From Clostridia bacterium (GTDB lineage: Bacteria; Bacillota_A; Clostridia; Christensenellales; UBA1242), in NCBI GenBank assembly GCA_017508345.1, contig JAFVZD010000027.1, positions 1-9,502 of the forward strand: a stretch of 9,502 nucleotides of DNA, written 5' to 3'. Position 1 is the first letter of the stretch. Each line of letters begins with the position of its first letter. Positions 1 to 6,303 of this stretch are shown piece after piece. The position numbers and the translations under genes were made by a program. Under the pieces are notes generated by a model that worked only from the letters and a program-made list of their open reading frames with translations, made no database searches and was not told the origin of the DNA.

Positions 1-1239
1 ACTAACTACGCAGTAATTGAGTGAATTATTAGGGTCTGTGCCGGATAGTATATAGTCGAGTTTTTGGAAAAATTGCTCGTGGTATATATCAATATTGTGG
101 TATTGCATATTCAGTGGACGCTCAGGTAGGTCGTAGTATGCGGATGCATCTAGAGTATCTTGGTAATATCTACCTATATTGGCATTAAAGTCTTTGTCAA
201 GGAATTCCTTGCGGTCAAACACATGATAATTGATATTTTTGAGTGAGAGTTTGGACTGGATTAGGGTAGGTAATTGGTTGTCTATTAGCATATTGTTGAG
301 TATATTGCGGTTGCAATTACCATAGCCCACAAAGAATACATTGATATCTACATTGTGATTGACGGTAGCGGTAGAGTAGTCGATTTGGCTAGAATTGAGG
401 TAACTAGTGATAGGATGGTCGGCTATAAATTTTTTTGAAATCAAACTATATTTATTAAAAAATGAGATATTCTTGTTACCGAAATTAAATTTGAATGCGT
501 CCTCAAATTGATTCTCCAATCCGACATATAGGTTAAACATCTTATTGTCTGCCTTGGAGTACGCATTCATTAGTCGTAGAGTCTTGGCATTGTCGGTGAG
601 AAAACTAATGAAAGTGATATGTGAGCGACTGAAACCCAAATGTTTGATATTATCTGAATTGATGTCCTCGAATAACAAATTTATAGATTTTTTGGATAAT
701 AATTCTTTTTTGGTATTCTTGTCAATGTCGTTTACCCAAAAAATCACATTGCGTGATGGGATAGTCTTAGCAAATGCGAGGGCATCGGCGGAATATCCAA
801 TGATGATGAATTTGTCTTGTTTTTTGTGTAGGATAAAGCGTACTTTGATAAAATTCCAAAAGTATCTACCTGTGATACCTACAACTACAAATATTAGTGT
901 GAATATGTTGAGGGTGTAGCAGAGTATGAATGCTATACCAAATGTGTCATTCATAGCCACTGCTGGGTCTATAATGTCTGTTTCGATATTTAGCAAACAT
1001 GCGCTGACCGCATGCATTACACAATCACAAAAATTGACTAAACCGCTCTCGCTAGTACCACAATTCATACAGAATACTGCTATGAGGTATAGACCAAAGT
1101 TGACGATAATAGCGGGACCAAAATATCCTGCTGTACGGATGTCGGAGATTTCCTTTTGACCAATCATCTTGAATAGCATTAGTAGGAATAGGAAAATTTC
1201 TACGAAAATCACTAAATAGAGTAAAATATTGACTAACAT
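1..1239 (-). CDS. Membrane protein with tandem RCK/TrkA-N-like domains, partial (3' end beyond window)
   Basis: An uninterrupted minus-strand frame of 413 codons starts with ATG at 1239 and leaves the window at base 1. An AGGTG ribosome binding site lies a few bases upstream, and a near-perfect sigma-A promoter sits at 1270-1298. Hydrophobic segments lie at about residues 4-23, 38-58 and 100-122. A Rossmann-type strand-loop-helix follows at about 143-168, with the motif IIIGYSADALAFAK, and the strand order afterwards resembles an RCK (regulator of K+ conductance) domain. A second nucleotide-binding-like start, VFFVGYGNCNRN, is at about 301-312, and YCVVS at the edge suggests a continuing beta strand. 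The transmembrane plus double-RCK layout is known from ligand-gated K+ channels and CASTOR/POLLUX-type channels. No canonical TVGYGD filter is present; NIETD at about 84-88 occupies the corresponding place. Ion transport is inferred; the substrate is unknown. Fold class is moderately certain, function is not. Confidence 0.75.
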   Translation of the reverse strand, partial: MLVNILLYLVIFVEIFLFLLMLFKMIGQKEISDIRTAGYFGPAIIVNFGLYLIAVFCMNCGTSESGLVNFCDCVMHAVSACLLNIETDIIDPAVAMNDTFGIAFILCYTLNIFTLIFVVVGITGRYFWNFIKVRFILHKKQDKFIIIGYSADALAFAKTIPSRNVIFWVNDIDKNTKKELLSKKSINLLFEDINSDNIKHLGFSRSHITFISFLTDNAKTLRLMNAYSKADNKMFNLYVGLENQFEDAFKFNFGNKNISFFNKYSLISKKFIADHPITSYLNSSQIDYSTATVNHNVDINVFFVGYGNCNRNILNNMLIDNQLPTLIQSKLSLKNINYHVFDRKEFLDKDFNANIGRYYQDTLDASAYYDLPERPLNMQYHNIDIYHEQFFQKLDYILSGTDPNNSLNYCVVS

Positions 1240-1269
1240 ACAATCACCTAAAAATATTGGATTTAGTTT

Positions 1270-1298
1270 AGTATAGTCAATATACAATACTTTGTCAA
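1270..1298 (-). promoter_or_regulatory. sigma-A promoter for the RCK-like membrane protein
   Basis: On the minus strand, TTGACA (1293-1298) is followed after 17 bp by TATACT (1270-1275). This lies about 30 bases upstream of the start codon at 1239. Confidence 0.75.
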
Positions 1299-1337
1299 AT
1301 ATTGTGGATAAAAAATGCTACAAAAAGTGTATTTTTA

Positions 1338-1366
1338 TTGACATTAAAATTTGAAATAAGTATAAT
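1338..1366 (+). promoter_or_regulatory. sigma-A promoter for the HAD hydrolase gene
   Basis: TTGACA (1338-1343), a 17-bp spacer and TATAAT (1361-1366) match the sigma-A consensus exactly. It is 33 bases upstream of the ATG at 1399 and points away from the promoter of the membrane protein at 1270-1298. Confidence 0.85.
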
Positions 1367-1398
1367 AAAGTAAATATTGAGTGAAGGAGTGAATAATT

Positions 1399-2367
1399 AT
1401 GGGTATGAAGGCTAATCACGCACCTAGTATGTATGTATTTGACATAGAGGGTACATTGCTGGACGCACACGGTGATTTGCGACCTGGTGCATTGGATATG
1501 TTTAAGGCAATCAAGCAAAAGACGGGCAAGCAGATACTATTTGAGTCTGGTATGAACGAAAAAGAGGTTTTGTCTATTATTGCCAAGATTAATGAGGGGT
1601 TGCCTGAGGATTGTCAACTCACGCCTTGTATAGCTAGCTGTTGTGGTAGTAGGATAATTAACGAAAAGGGTGAGCCTATCTTTGAGGACATTATCACATA
1701 CGAGGATATACAGACTATCAATAGGATATTATTGAAGTATAGTCCTACTGCGGCTATCGTGTATAGGGGTGTGAATGAGAATTATGTGTGCAAGATTGAT
1801 GACCTATATAAGCGTTTTGGCAAAAAACTCACGGTAGAGGAGATTGACAAACTGGATAATATTTATCAAATCTTGTATACTACGCATAATATGCCGTTGT
1901 TGTGCAAAGAATTGGATGGGGATATATTGGATGAGATGTTGCACAATGGAGAGATATATTCATTGGAGATATCTGGTATTGACCTAAATAATGACCCTGT
2001 GCTAAACGAAAAGATTGCTAAGGAGATTGCTAAGCAGACTGGTCAAGAATATAGTCTAAGTGTGACAATGCAATTGGCTCACCAGAATAAATTTAGTGCG
2101 TTGGTAAATTTTTTGGGTGCTAATATGGCTAGTACGGCGTGTTATATGGGAGATGGTGCCAATGACATACCTTGTCTAAAGAAATGTGGACACAGTGTAG
2201 CGGCATTTGCAAAAATGCAAGATGTAGTGAAGGCTAGTAAATTTGCGGTAAATACCAATCTAGTGGAGATAATACCATATATTTTGGGTGAACCATATGA
2301 TGTCAAGCGACTCAAGATGTTGAAAGCCTCTTGTATGAGACAAGCATTAAAGAAATTAAAGAGATAA
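1399..2367 (+). CDS. Cof-type HAD-superfamily hydrolase
   Basis: 322 residues, typically a cytoplasmic phosphatase of the Cof/C2B-cap class acting on small phosphorylated metabolites. Motif I is FDIEGTLLD at about residues 14-22, with nucleophile D15. Motif II is near LFESG (S50). The motif III lysine is probably K231 in QNKFSAL. Motif IV is GDGANDIP at 251-258, giving the metal-binding D252 and D256. The cap domain lies between motifs II and III. The general acid/base position of motif I, normally Asp (DxD), is Glu17 here, which is odd for a phosphatase of this class. The ATG at 1399 is chosen for its AAGGAG site (1384-1389) and the consensus promoter upstream; a second Met two codons later is possible. 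The gene is monocistronic, with a terminator directly after it. Family is certain; the substrate cannot be read from sequence. Confidence 0.9.
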   Translation: MGMKANHAPSMYVFDIEGTLLDAHGDLRPGALDMFKAIKQKTGKQILFESGMNEKEVLSIIAKINEGLPEDCQLTPCIASCCGSRIINEKGEPIFEDIITYEDIQTINRILLKYSPTAAIVYRGVNENYVCKIDDLYKRFGKKLTVEEIDKLDNIYQILYTTHNMPLLCKELDGDILDEMLHNGEIYSLEISGIDLNNDPVLNEKIAKEIAKQTGQEYSLSVTMQLAHQNKFSALVNFLGANMASTACYMGDGANDIPCLKKCGHSVAAFAKMQDVVKASKFAVNTNLVEIIPYILGEPYDVKRLKMLKASCMRQALKKLKR

Positions 2368-2370
2368 GGA

Positions 2371-2408
2371 AAAAACTCAATGTGATTAAGTTCATATTGA
2401 GTTTTTTT
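2371..2408 (+). terminator. rho-independent terminator of the HAD gene
   Basis: The arms AAAAACTCAAT and ATTGAGTTTTT form a hairpin with a short inner TGA/TCA pairing and end in a run of seven T. It begins just after the TAA of the HAD gene. Confidence 0.8.
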
Positions 2409-2412
2409 GTAT

Positions 2413-2440
2413 AAAAAAATCACTAGCCAGTGCTAGTGAT
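2413..2440 (-). terminator. rho-independent terminator of the 2445-3203 gene
   Basis: Read on the minus strand, ATCACTAGC, a 4-base loop and GCTAGTGAT (a perfect 9-bp stem) are followed by seven T. It begins five bases past the TAA of the minus-strand gene and is back-to-back with the HAD terminator. Confidence 0.9.
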
Positions 2441-2444
2441 AATA

Positions 2445-3203
2445 TTAACGACTAACGGCAGCGTACATGCTGGCCTCCTTGATGTCCTCACGAATATTGA
2501 ATTCGTATTTGTCCAAAAACTCTTGGAGTATCATATCGTCTTGACGCATTTTGCCTTGACTACCCATCTCCTGCATTTTGAGACCAAAGTAGTGTAGTCT
2601 ATTGTTGATAGCATACTTATTACCATTGGTGCTAGGTAGATTGTGTGTGGCTAAGCCAATACTCCACTCGATTGGGGTGGACTTGATCTGAGGAATCTTG
2701 AAATCCACATAATGTGGTTGCTCTAGTACGGTAGCGATATCCTTGGCAATCTTGGACTTTGTATAAGTCTGTGTAGGATTGTGCCTAGCATACACATCTA
2801 GCACTAGTAGGTCGGACAAGAACATATATCTATACACAACCTGCTCTGCAGATGCTCTACTAGCATTGAGTACAAAATCTGTCATAGCATGCATATCTAG
2901 AAAGTATCCATTATTAGCTAGTGATGTGTCTGCGTGTTGGAATGCCACATTGTTGTATAAGTACCAGCATATGGTGTACATAGTCTCATTAATCTTGCCC
3001 TGTTGCTTAGCCTGATTTAGGCGTAACAACTCAGCATCACGGCTAACGAGAGCCTGTGAATGTATTAGTGCGGATGTCTTGTCATCAATCTCGGTATCAG
3101 TGTGTTTGTACAAAAAATTAGGTATCAATTCATCATCAAATCGTACAGGTTGTGTACTACTCTTGAGTGTGGTAGGTACATAACTAGGTAGTGTAGTAAC
3201 CAT
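2445..3203 (-). CDS. Hypothetical protein, 252 residues, unrecognised
   Basis: I do not recognise the family. The protein is soluble by appearance: no signal peptide and no long hydrophobic segment. It is mixed alpha/beta in composition, with a probable helical stretch at about residues 55-150 and a charged C terminus rich in Glu, Asp and Arg. The gene itself is well supported. The start at 3203 has an excellent AAGGAGG site 5-6 bases upstream, a strong promoter at 3240-3267 and a strong terminator at 2413-2440, so it is a single-gene transcription unit. A 15-bp palindrome of Fur/PerR-box shape covers the -10 element and may be an operator. The lipoprotein gene upstream on the same strand has its own promoter and need not be functionally linked. 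Likely lineage-restricted. Confidence 0.85.
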   Translation of the reverse strand: MVTTLPSYVPTTLKSSTQPVRFDDELIPNFLYKHTDTEIDDKTSALIHSQALVSRDAELLRLNQAKQQGKINETMYTICWYLYNNVAFQHADTSLANNGYFLDMHAMTDFVLNASRASAEQVVYRYMFLSDLLVLDVYARHNPTQTYTKSKIAKDIATVLEQPHYVDFKIPQIKSTPIEWSIGLATHNLPSTNGNKYAINNRLHYFGLKMQEMGSQGKMRQDDMILQEFLDKYEFNIREDIKEASMYAAVSR

Positions 3204-3231
3204 ATATCCTCCTTAGTCTTATTGCGTATTT

Positions 3232-3246
3232 GTATAATAATTATAC
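3232..3246. promoter_or_regulatory. 15-bp perfect palindrome over the -10 element, possible Fur/PerR-family operator
   Basis: GTATAAT-A-ATTATAC is a perfect 7-1-7 inverted repeat. It differs from the PerR box consensus TTATAATNATTATAA only at its two outermost bases. It covers the -10 hexamer of the minus-strand promoter, the right place for a repressor. Because TATAAT itself is nearly self-complementary in this arrangement, chance is a real alternative. Confidence 0.4.
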
Positions 3247-3267
3247 CACAAATAGGTAAAAAGTCAA
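3240..3267 (-). promoter_or_regulatory. sigma-A promoter for the 252-residue hypothetical gene
   Basis: On the minus strand, TTGACT (3262-3267), 16 bp and TATAAT (3240-3245) lie about 36 bases upstream of the ATG at 3203. Confidence 0.8.
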
Positions 3268-3355
3268 TATCAAAATTGAAAAAATGTAATAACGCAAAAT
3301 TATCATATTGTATGCCAAAAATTGGATATAGGTGACTAATCAACGGGGATATCTA

Positions 3356-4276
3356 TCAATCATTGTTTGTGTGGGTAAGGGTGGGGGTGTCAGTAGGGGT
3401 ATTGTCTACATTGGTAGTAGGTGTAATATTGATAGTAGTATTGGTAGTAGAGTGAAGTTTATTGCGGTGCTTGATGATGAGTATAGTAGCCAAAATTATA
3501 CCGAATGCCAAGGTCAGTCCTATTCCCAAAATATACCAATTGGCGATATTATCAGCAGAGTAGTAATTGCGGTAAATATACATATGTTTTGCAGTTTGAG
3601 CATTAGGGGTAGTGAGTGTACCTAGGTCGGTAACCCATATGTGTGCGGAATAAATACCATTACGCTCTACATAGTCTGCATTGGAGTGTACCATATAGTT
3701 GGCTGGGTAGAGATAAATAATATTGGCATCAATGTTACCCAGTTGGGCTAGTGCTAGTGAGTGCTCGCCAGCATAGTATTTGTCTGCTATATAGGTGACT
3801 AATTGCGTATAAATGGATAGAGGAGCAAAGTTTGATAAATCAATATCACGGTCACACATTACTAGACGGTCACAGAATGCAGAGTGAATAATCTTATCCT
3901 CTATATCGCTATCTGTGGTGGGTGGGATATTGTAGAATATCCTGTATGCCTCACTGCTAGCGAATTGGATAGTGTACTTGCGTACAGTGGGCTGAGTGGT
4001 GTCAGCCTCTAACTTGACCTTGTCAATGAGTAGTGGATTGGTAGCATAACTAGTCCACCATTCTGCCACAATATCATCAATCTTGGTAATAGTATCTGCT
4101 ACATCAATACCCGCGGTAGCGAGTGCGGTAGCATCTAGGTCCACATCAAAGGATTCTTGGATAGAGCCATCGTTGTACACAGAATAGGTATAACCTACGG
4201 TACCGCAACCTGCGAACATAAATAGTGATATGATGCACAAGCAACAAATACTAAGCAATCTAGTACATTTATTCAT
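3356..4276 (-). CDS. Lipoprotein with C-terminal membrane anchor, LppM/DUF3153-like
   Basis: 306 residues. The N terminus is a classic lipoprotein signal: basic start, hydrophobic core and lipobox FAGC, with the lipidated Cys at residue 24. The mature protein opens with a beta-strand-like segment containing NDGSIQESFDVDLD. This is reminiscent of the DUF3153/LppM type of exported protein, which also combines a lipobox and a C-terminal transmembrane helix. The second membrane segment is at about 246-269, followed by a short basic patch (KHRNK) and a Thr/Asn/Pro-rich tail of about 30 residues. The bulk is therefore extracellular, tethered at both ends. Maturation would need LspA, encoded at 5833-6303. 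The ribosome binding site is weak (GGGGG, ten bases before the ATG). The stop is TGA with an in-frame TAG immediately after. Lipoprotein status is near certain; the family assignment is tentative. Confidence 0.85.
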   Translation of the reverse strand: MNKCTRLLSICCLCIISLFMFAGCGTVGYTYSVYNDGSIQESFDVDLDATALATAGIDVADTITKIDDIVAEWWTSYATNPLLIDKVKLEADTTQPTVRKYTIQFASSEAYRIFYNIPPTTDSDIEDKIIHSAFCDRLVMCDRDIDLSNFAPLSIYTQLVTYIADKYYAGEHSLALAQLGNIDANIIYLYPANYMVHSNADYVERNGIYSAHIWVTDLGTLTTPNAQTAKHMYIYRNYYSADNIANWYILGIGLTLAFGIILATILIIKHRNKLHSTTNTTINITPTTNVDNTPTDTPTLTHTNND

Positions 4277-4302
4277 AAAAAACTGACCCCCGTATAGTTA
4301 AT

Positions 4303-4315
4303 TATACTCAGTATA
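4303..4315. repeat. 13-bp palindrome at the lipoprotein promoter
   Basis: TATACT-C-AGTATA is a perfect 6-1-6 inverted repeat overlapping the candidate -10 of the lipoprotein gene. It is a possible operator, but chance is plausible in AT-rich DNA. Confidence 0.35.
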
Positions 4316-4341
4316 GTACTAAAAATATCATTAAATGTCAA
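4313..4341 (-). promoter_or_regulatory. Probable sigma-A promoter for the lipoprotein gene
   Basis: On the minus strand, TTGACA (4336-4341) is followed after 17 bp by TACTAT (4313-4318), a weaker -10. An alternative TATACT lies at 4310-4315 with a 20-bp spacer. It lies back-to-back with the promoter of the plus-strand gene. Confidence 0.5.
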
Positions 4342-4368
4342 TTAATTTATCAAAATGGTAAAAATCGT

Positions 4369-4398
4369 TTGACAAAAGTATATGAGATTTAATAAAAT
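4369..4398 (+). promoter_or_regulatory. sigma-A promoter for the GLUG-repeat protein gene
   Basis: TTGACA (4369-4374), an 18-bp spacer and TAAAAT (4393-4398) lie 23 bases before the ATG at 4422. The -35 is 27 bp from the -35 of the divergent lipoprotein gene. Confidence 0.65.
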
Positions 4399-4421
4399 GT
4401 AAAAAACGAGTGAGGTAAGCA

Positions 4422-5330
4422 ATGACAAAAGCGGGTATAAGTACAGTAATAGTGAGTGCGGTAGTGGTGTTGATTGCTATAATTGTAGGCATGGTAATGT
4501 TATTGAGACCGGGGCAGAGTATGGGGCCAGAACTAATAGATAGTACCTTTGTGCAAGACATATTGGGTAACAACACAGTGAAGGCGGATACACCAGAGAA
4601 TGGTACTGCGGGTAGTATACAGATAGGTAACAATGTGACACAACTCACAGCAGAGGCGGATGACGGGTATGTATTCGCATACTGGCAGGTGAATGCTGGT
4701 AGCACTAGCAATGCGGGGCTAAAACTATGTGCGGATGAGGTAATCCGAGTAGATAGTAGCAGAGCGGATGAATTTGTACCAGTATTTGTAGCAGAGGCAA
4801 ATGTAATAGACATTGATGGGCTAACTGACCCAATATTCAAGCAACACATAGACAATAACTTGACTGCTGGGAAGATATACAATGTAACACAAGACACTAT
4901 GATTAATGGTGGTATGCAACCTTTTGGTAAATTCTGTGGAATACTCCGTGGTAATGGACACAAGGTGTATGGTGTAGATATTATGGTGGATGATAGTACG
5001 CAGAATGCTGGATTGTTAGTTGAATTGGATGGTGCAGTGATATGTGATATTACTATCGCTAGTGGTAGTGTGGAGAGCAGTGGAGGAAATGTAGGTACTC
5101 TAGCGGGTACAATGAGGGATAGTCTAATCAGCAGGAGTGTGAGTAAGATAGCTGTAACCAATACAAATGCTATGGGTGTAGCAGGTGGATTGGTAGGGAG
5201 AGCAGAGGGATTGAATATGATATATTGTAGTGAGTTTGCTGGTAGTATAATAGGACACACAAAGGGTGGAATAATTGGTGTGGATAGTAATGTAAAATTG
5301 TACAAGAACGCATACAAAGGTGCATTATAA
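4422..5330 (+). CDS. Signal-anchored extracellular protein with GLUG-like repeats
   Basis: 302 residues. Residues 7-28 form one hydrophobic segment after a short MTKAG start, with no clear signal-peptidase site, so it is probably an uncleaved anchor with the rest outside the cell. Residues about 65-125 contain TAEADDGYVFAYW, the style of the bacterial surface repeat family (Flg_new_2/InlB B-like). From about 168 onward the sequence FGILRGNGHKVYGVDI-like (residues 170-187) and then NAGLLVELDGAVICDITI (195-212), NVGTLAGTM and GVAGGLVGRA follow the GLUG pattern. This pattern builds right-handed beta-helix stalks in secreted and adhesin-like proteins. The ATG at 4422 is preceded by GAGG with suitable spacing and a promoter, and a terminator follows. 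The reverse strand is also open across this gene but lacks translation signals. Surface role is likely; the ligand is unknown. Confidence 0.8.
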   Translation: MTKAGISTVIVSAVVVLIAIIVGMVMLLRPGQSMGPELIDSTFVQDILGNNTVKADTPENGTAGSIQIGNNVTQLTAEADDGYVFAYWQVNAGSTSNAGLKLCADEVIRVDSSRADEFVPVFVAEANVIDIDGLTDPIFKQHIDNNLTAGKIYNVTQDTMINGGMQPFGKFCGILRGNGHKVYGVDIMVDDSTQNAGLLVELDGAVICDITIASGSVESSGGNVGTLAGTMRDSLISRSVSKIAVTNTNAMGVAGGLVGRAEGLNMIYCSEFAGSIIGHTKGGIIGVDSNVKLYKNAYKGAL

Positions 5331-5332
5331 TT

Positions 5333-5368
5333 GAACAAAAGAGGGATAGGAATATCCTTTTTTTGTTC
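5333..5368 (+). terminator. rho-independent terminator of the GLUG-repeat gene
   Basis: The core GGATA-GGAA-TATCC is followed by seven T. Outer GAACAAAA and TTTTGTTC arms also pair, so the hairpin could work in both directions. It begins two bases after the TAA. Confidence 0.75.
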
Positions 5369-5428
5369 TATTAAATATTATAATGATAAAAAAAGGCAAA
5401 AAGCAACAAAAAAACTTGGTCATAAATG

Positions 5429-5457
5429 TTGCGAATATAGAGAAAATTTGTTAAAAT
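5429..5457 (+). promoter_or_regulatory. Promoter for the sepF-lspA-rluD operon
   Basis: TTGCGA (5429-5434), 17 bp and TAAAAT (5452-5457). The predicted transcription start near 5464 leaves only the GAGG at 5469-5472 as ribosome binding site. This favours the ATG at 5482 over the TTG at 5473 as the sepF start. Confidence 0.5.
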
Positions 5458-5481
5458 AAGGGGCAAGCGAGGTTGGATAGT

Positions 5482-5832
5482 ATGGGATTTTGGAGATATG
5501 TATTCAACAGTATGGGAATTACCAAGGATGAGGATAGGGCTAGTCAAGAGGTAGAGCGAGAGGAGAGGCAACAATGGAGGACGGAGGATAGTGTGGCTAT
5601 CATCAATCCTAGGGGATTTCAGGATGTAGTGGACCTAGTAGATTATATATCCAAAGGGCATACGGCGGTAGTGGGATTCCAAAACTTGTCTACAAATATT
5701 GCGGAGCGGAGTATAGATTTTTTGTCAGGTGCGATATTTGCTCTGGGTGGAGATATGCAAGAGGTGAGTAGTGGGTTATATTTATACGCACCCAATGGTG
5801 TAAAATTAATCAAACCAAAGAGGAAAGAGTGA
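5482..5832 (+). CDS. sepF: Cell division protein SepF
   Basis: SepF binds the C-terminal tail of FtsZ, tethers and bundles filaments at the membrane, and is needed for proper septum formation in Gram-positive bacteria. The protein is 116 residues from this ATG. Residues 1-12 (MGFWRYVFNSMG) form the short amphipathic membrane-binding helix typical of SepF, then comes a charged linker (about 14-35). The conserved domain lies at about 38-107, with IINPRGFQDVVDLVDYI, VVGFQNLS, ERSIDFLSGAIFALGGD and GLYLYAPNGV, all matching the family. A TTG at 5473 in the same frame would add three residues, but its upstream AAGGGG would overlap the -10 element, so ATG at 5482 with GAGG nine bases upstream is preferred. 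It is shorter than B. subtilis SepF (about 150), mainly in the linker. The TGA stop abuts the lspA ATG. Confidence 0.93.
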   Translation: MGFWRYVFNSMGITKDEDRASQEVEREERQQWRTEDSVAIINPRGFQDVVDLVDYISKGHTAVVGFQNLSTNIAERSIDFLSGAIFALGGDMQEVSSGLYLYAPNGVKLIKPKRKE

Positions 5833-6303
5833 ATGAGGATAAAATATTGGTATATACTAGCGTTAGCGGTAATAGTACTGGATATTGTTACCAAAATAGT
5901 GACGGAAGGAATTGATACTGAGGTGATACCTGGGGTATTGAGCTTTGTATCTGTACACAATACAGGTGCTAGTTTTAGTATGCTGGATGGTGCTAGGTGG
6001 TTATTTGTAATACTGGGTATATTATGCGTAGCGGGAATGATATTATATGATATATTTAGCAAAGCCGAGTATGGCTATAACGCGTGGTATTATGTGGGAT
6101 TTACGCTACTATTAGGTGGAATAATAGGTAATATGATAGATAGAATTGCACTAGGCTATGTGAGGGACTTTATTTGTCTAGACTTTATGACTTTCCCGAT
6201 ATTCAACATAGCGGATTGTGCCTTGTGCATAGGTACGGTATGTATCATGATATGGATACTATTCTATGCAGGTAGGGAAAAGGCAGGGAATAAGGATGAG
6301 TAA
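5833..6303 (+). CDS. lspA: Lipoprotein signal peptidase (signal peptidase II)
   Basis: A polytopic membrane aspartyl protease that cleaves prolipoprotein signal peptides just before the lipidated cysteine. It is 156 residues, normal for the family. Hydrophobic segments lie at about residues 5-22, 57-74, 85-101 and 129-147. Family motifs appear in order: D17-x-x-TK near the N terminus, VHNTGASFSM at 41-50, GNMIDRI at 99-105, YVRDF with D112, and FNIADC with D128. D112 and D128 are the expected catalytic pair. It is preceded directly by the sepF stop, with an AGAGGAAAG ribosome binding site inside sepF, so translation is coupled. Its last codons overlap the rluD start. A client lipoprotein is encoded at 3356-4276. 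Assignment is certain. Confidence 0.96.
   Translation: MRIKYWYILALAVIVLDIVTKIVTEGIDTEVIPGVLSFVSVHNTGASFSMLDGARWLFVILGILCVAGMILYDIFSKAEYGYNAWYYVGFTLLLGGIIGNMIDRIALGYVRDFICLDFMTFPIFNIADCALCIGTVCIMIWILFYAGREKAGNKDE

Noticed and set aside
545..1159. Two plus-strand open frames (124 and 77 codons)
   Set aside because: They lie inside the uninterrupted minus-strand frame 1-1239, which has a promoter, ribosome binding site, transmembrane helices and RCK-like motifs. The plus frames have none of these.
3268..3355. Terminator or small gene after the lipoprotein gene
   Set aside because: No stem with a T run and no supported reading frame was found; only a weak CCAATTTTTGG hairpin is present.
4331..5338. 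Antisense 335-codon frame treated as a gene
   Set aside because: Low-complexity hydrophobic/proline composition, no ribosome binding site, TTG-type start, and it overlaps a plus-strand gene with full expression signals and recognisable repeats.
5473..5481. TTG start for sepF
   Set aside because: Its putative AAGGGG site overlaps the predicted -10 and would not be in the transcript, and MGFW is the usual SepF beginning.
5643..6062. Minus-strand 139-codon frame
   Set aside because: It overlaps sepF and lspA, both certain by motifs, and has no signals of its own.
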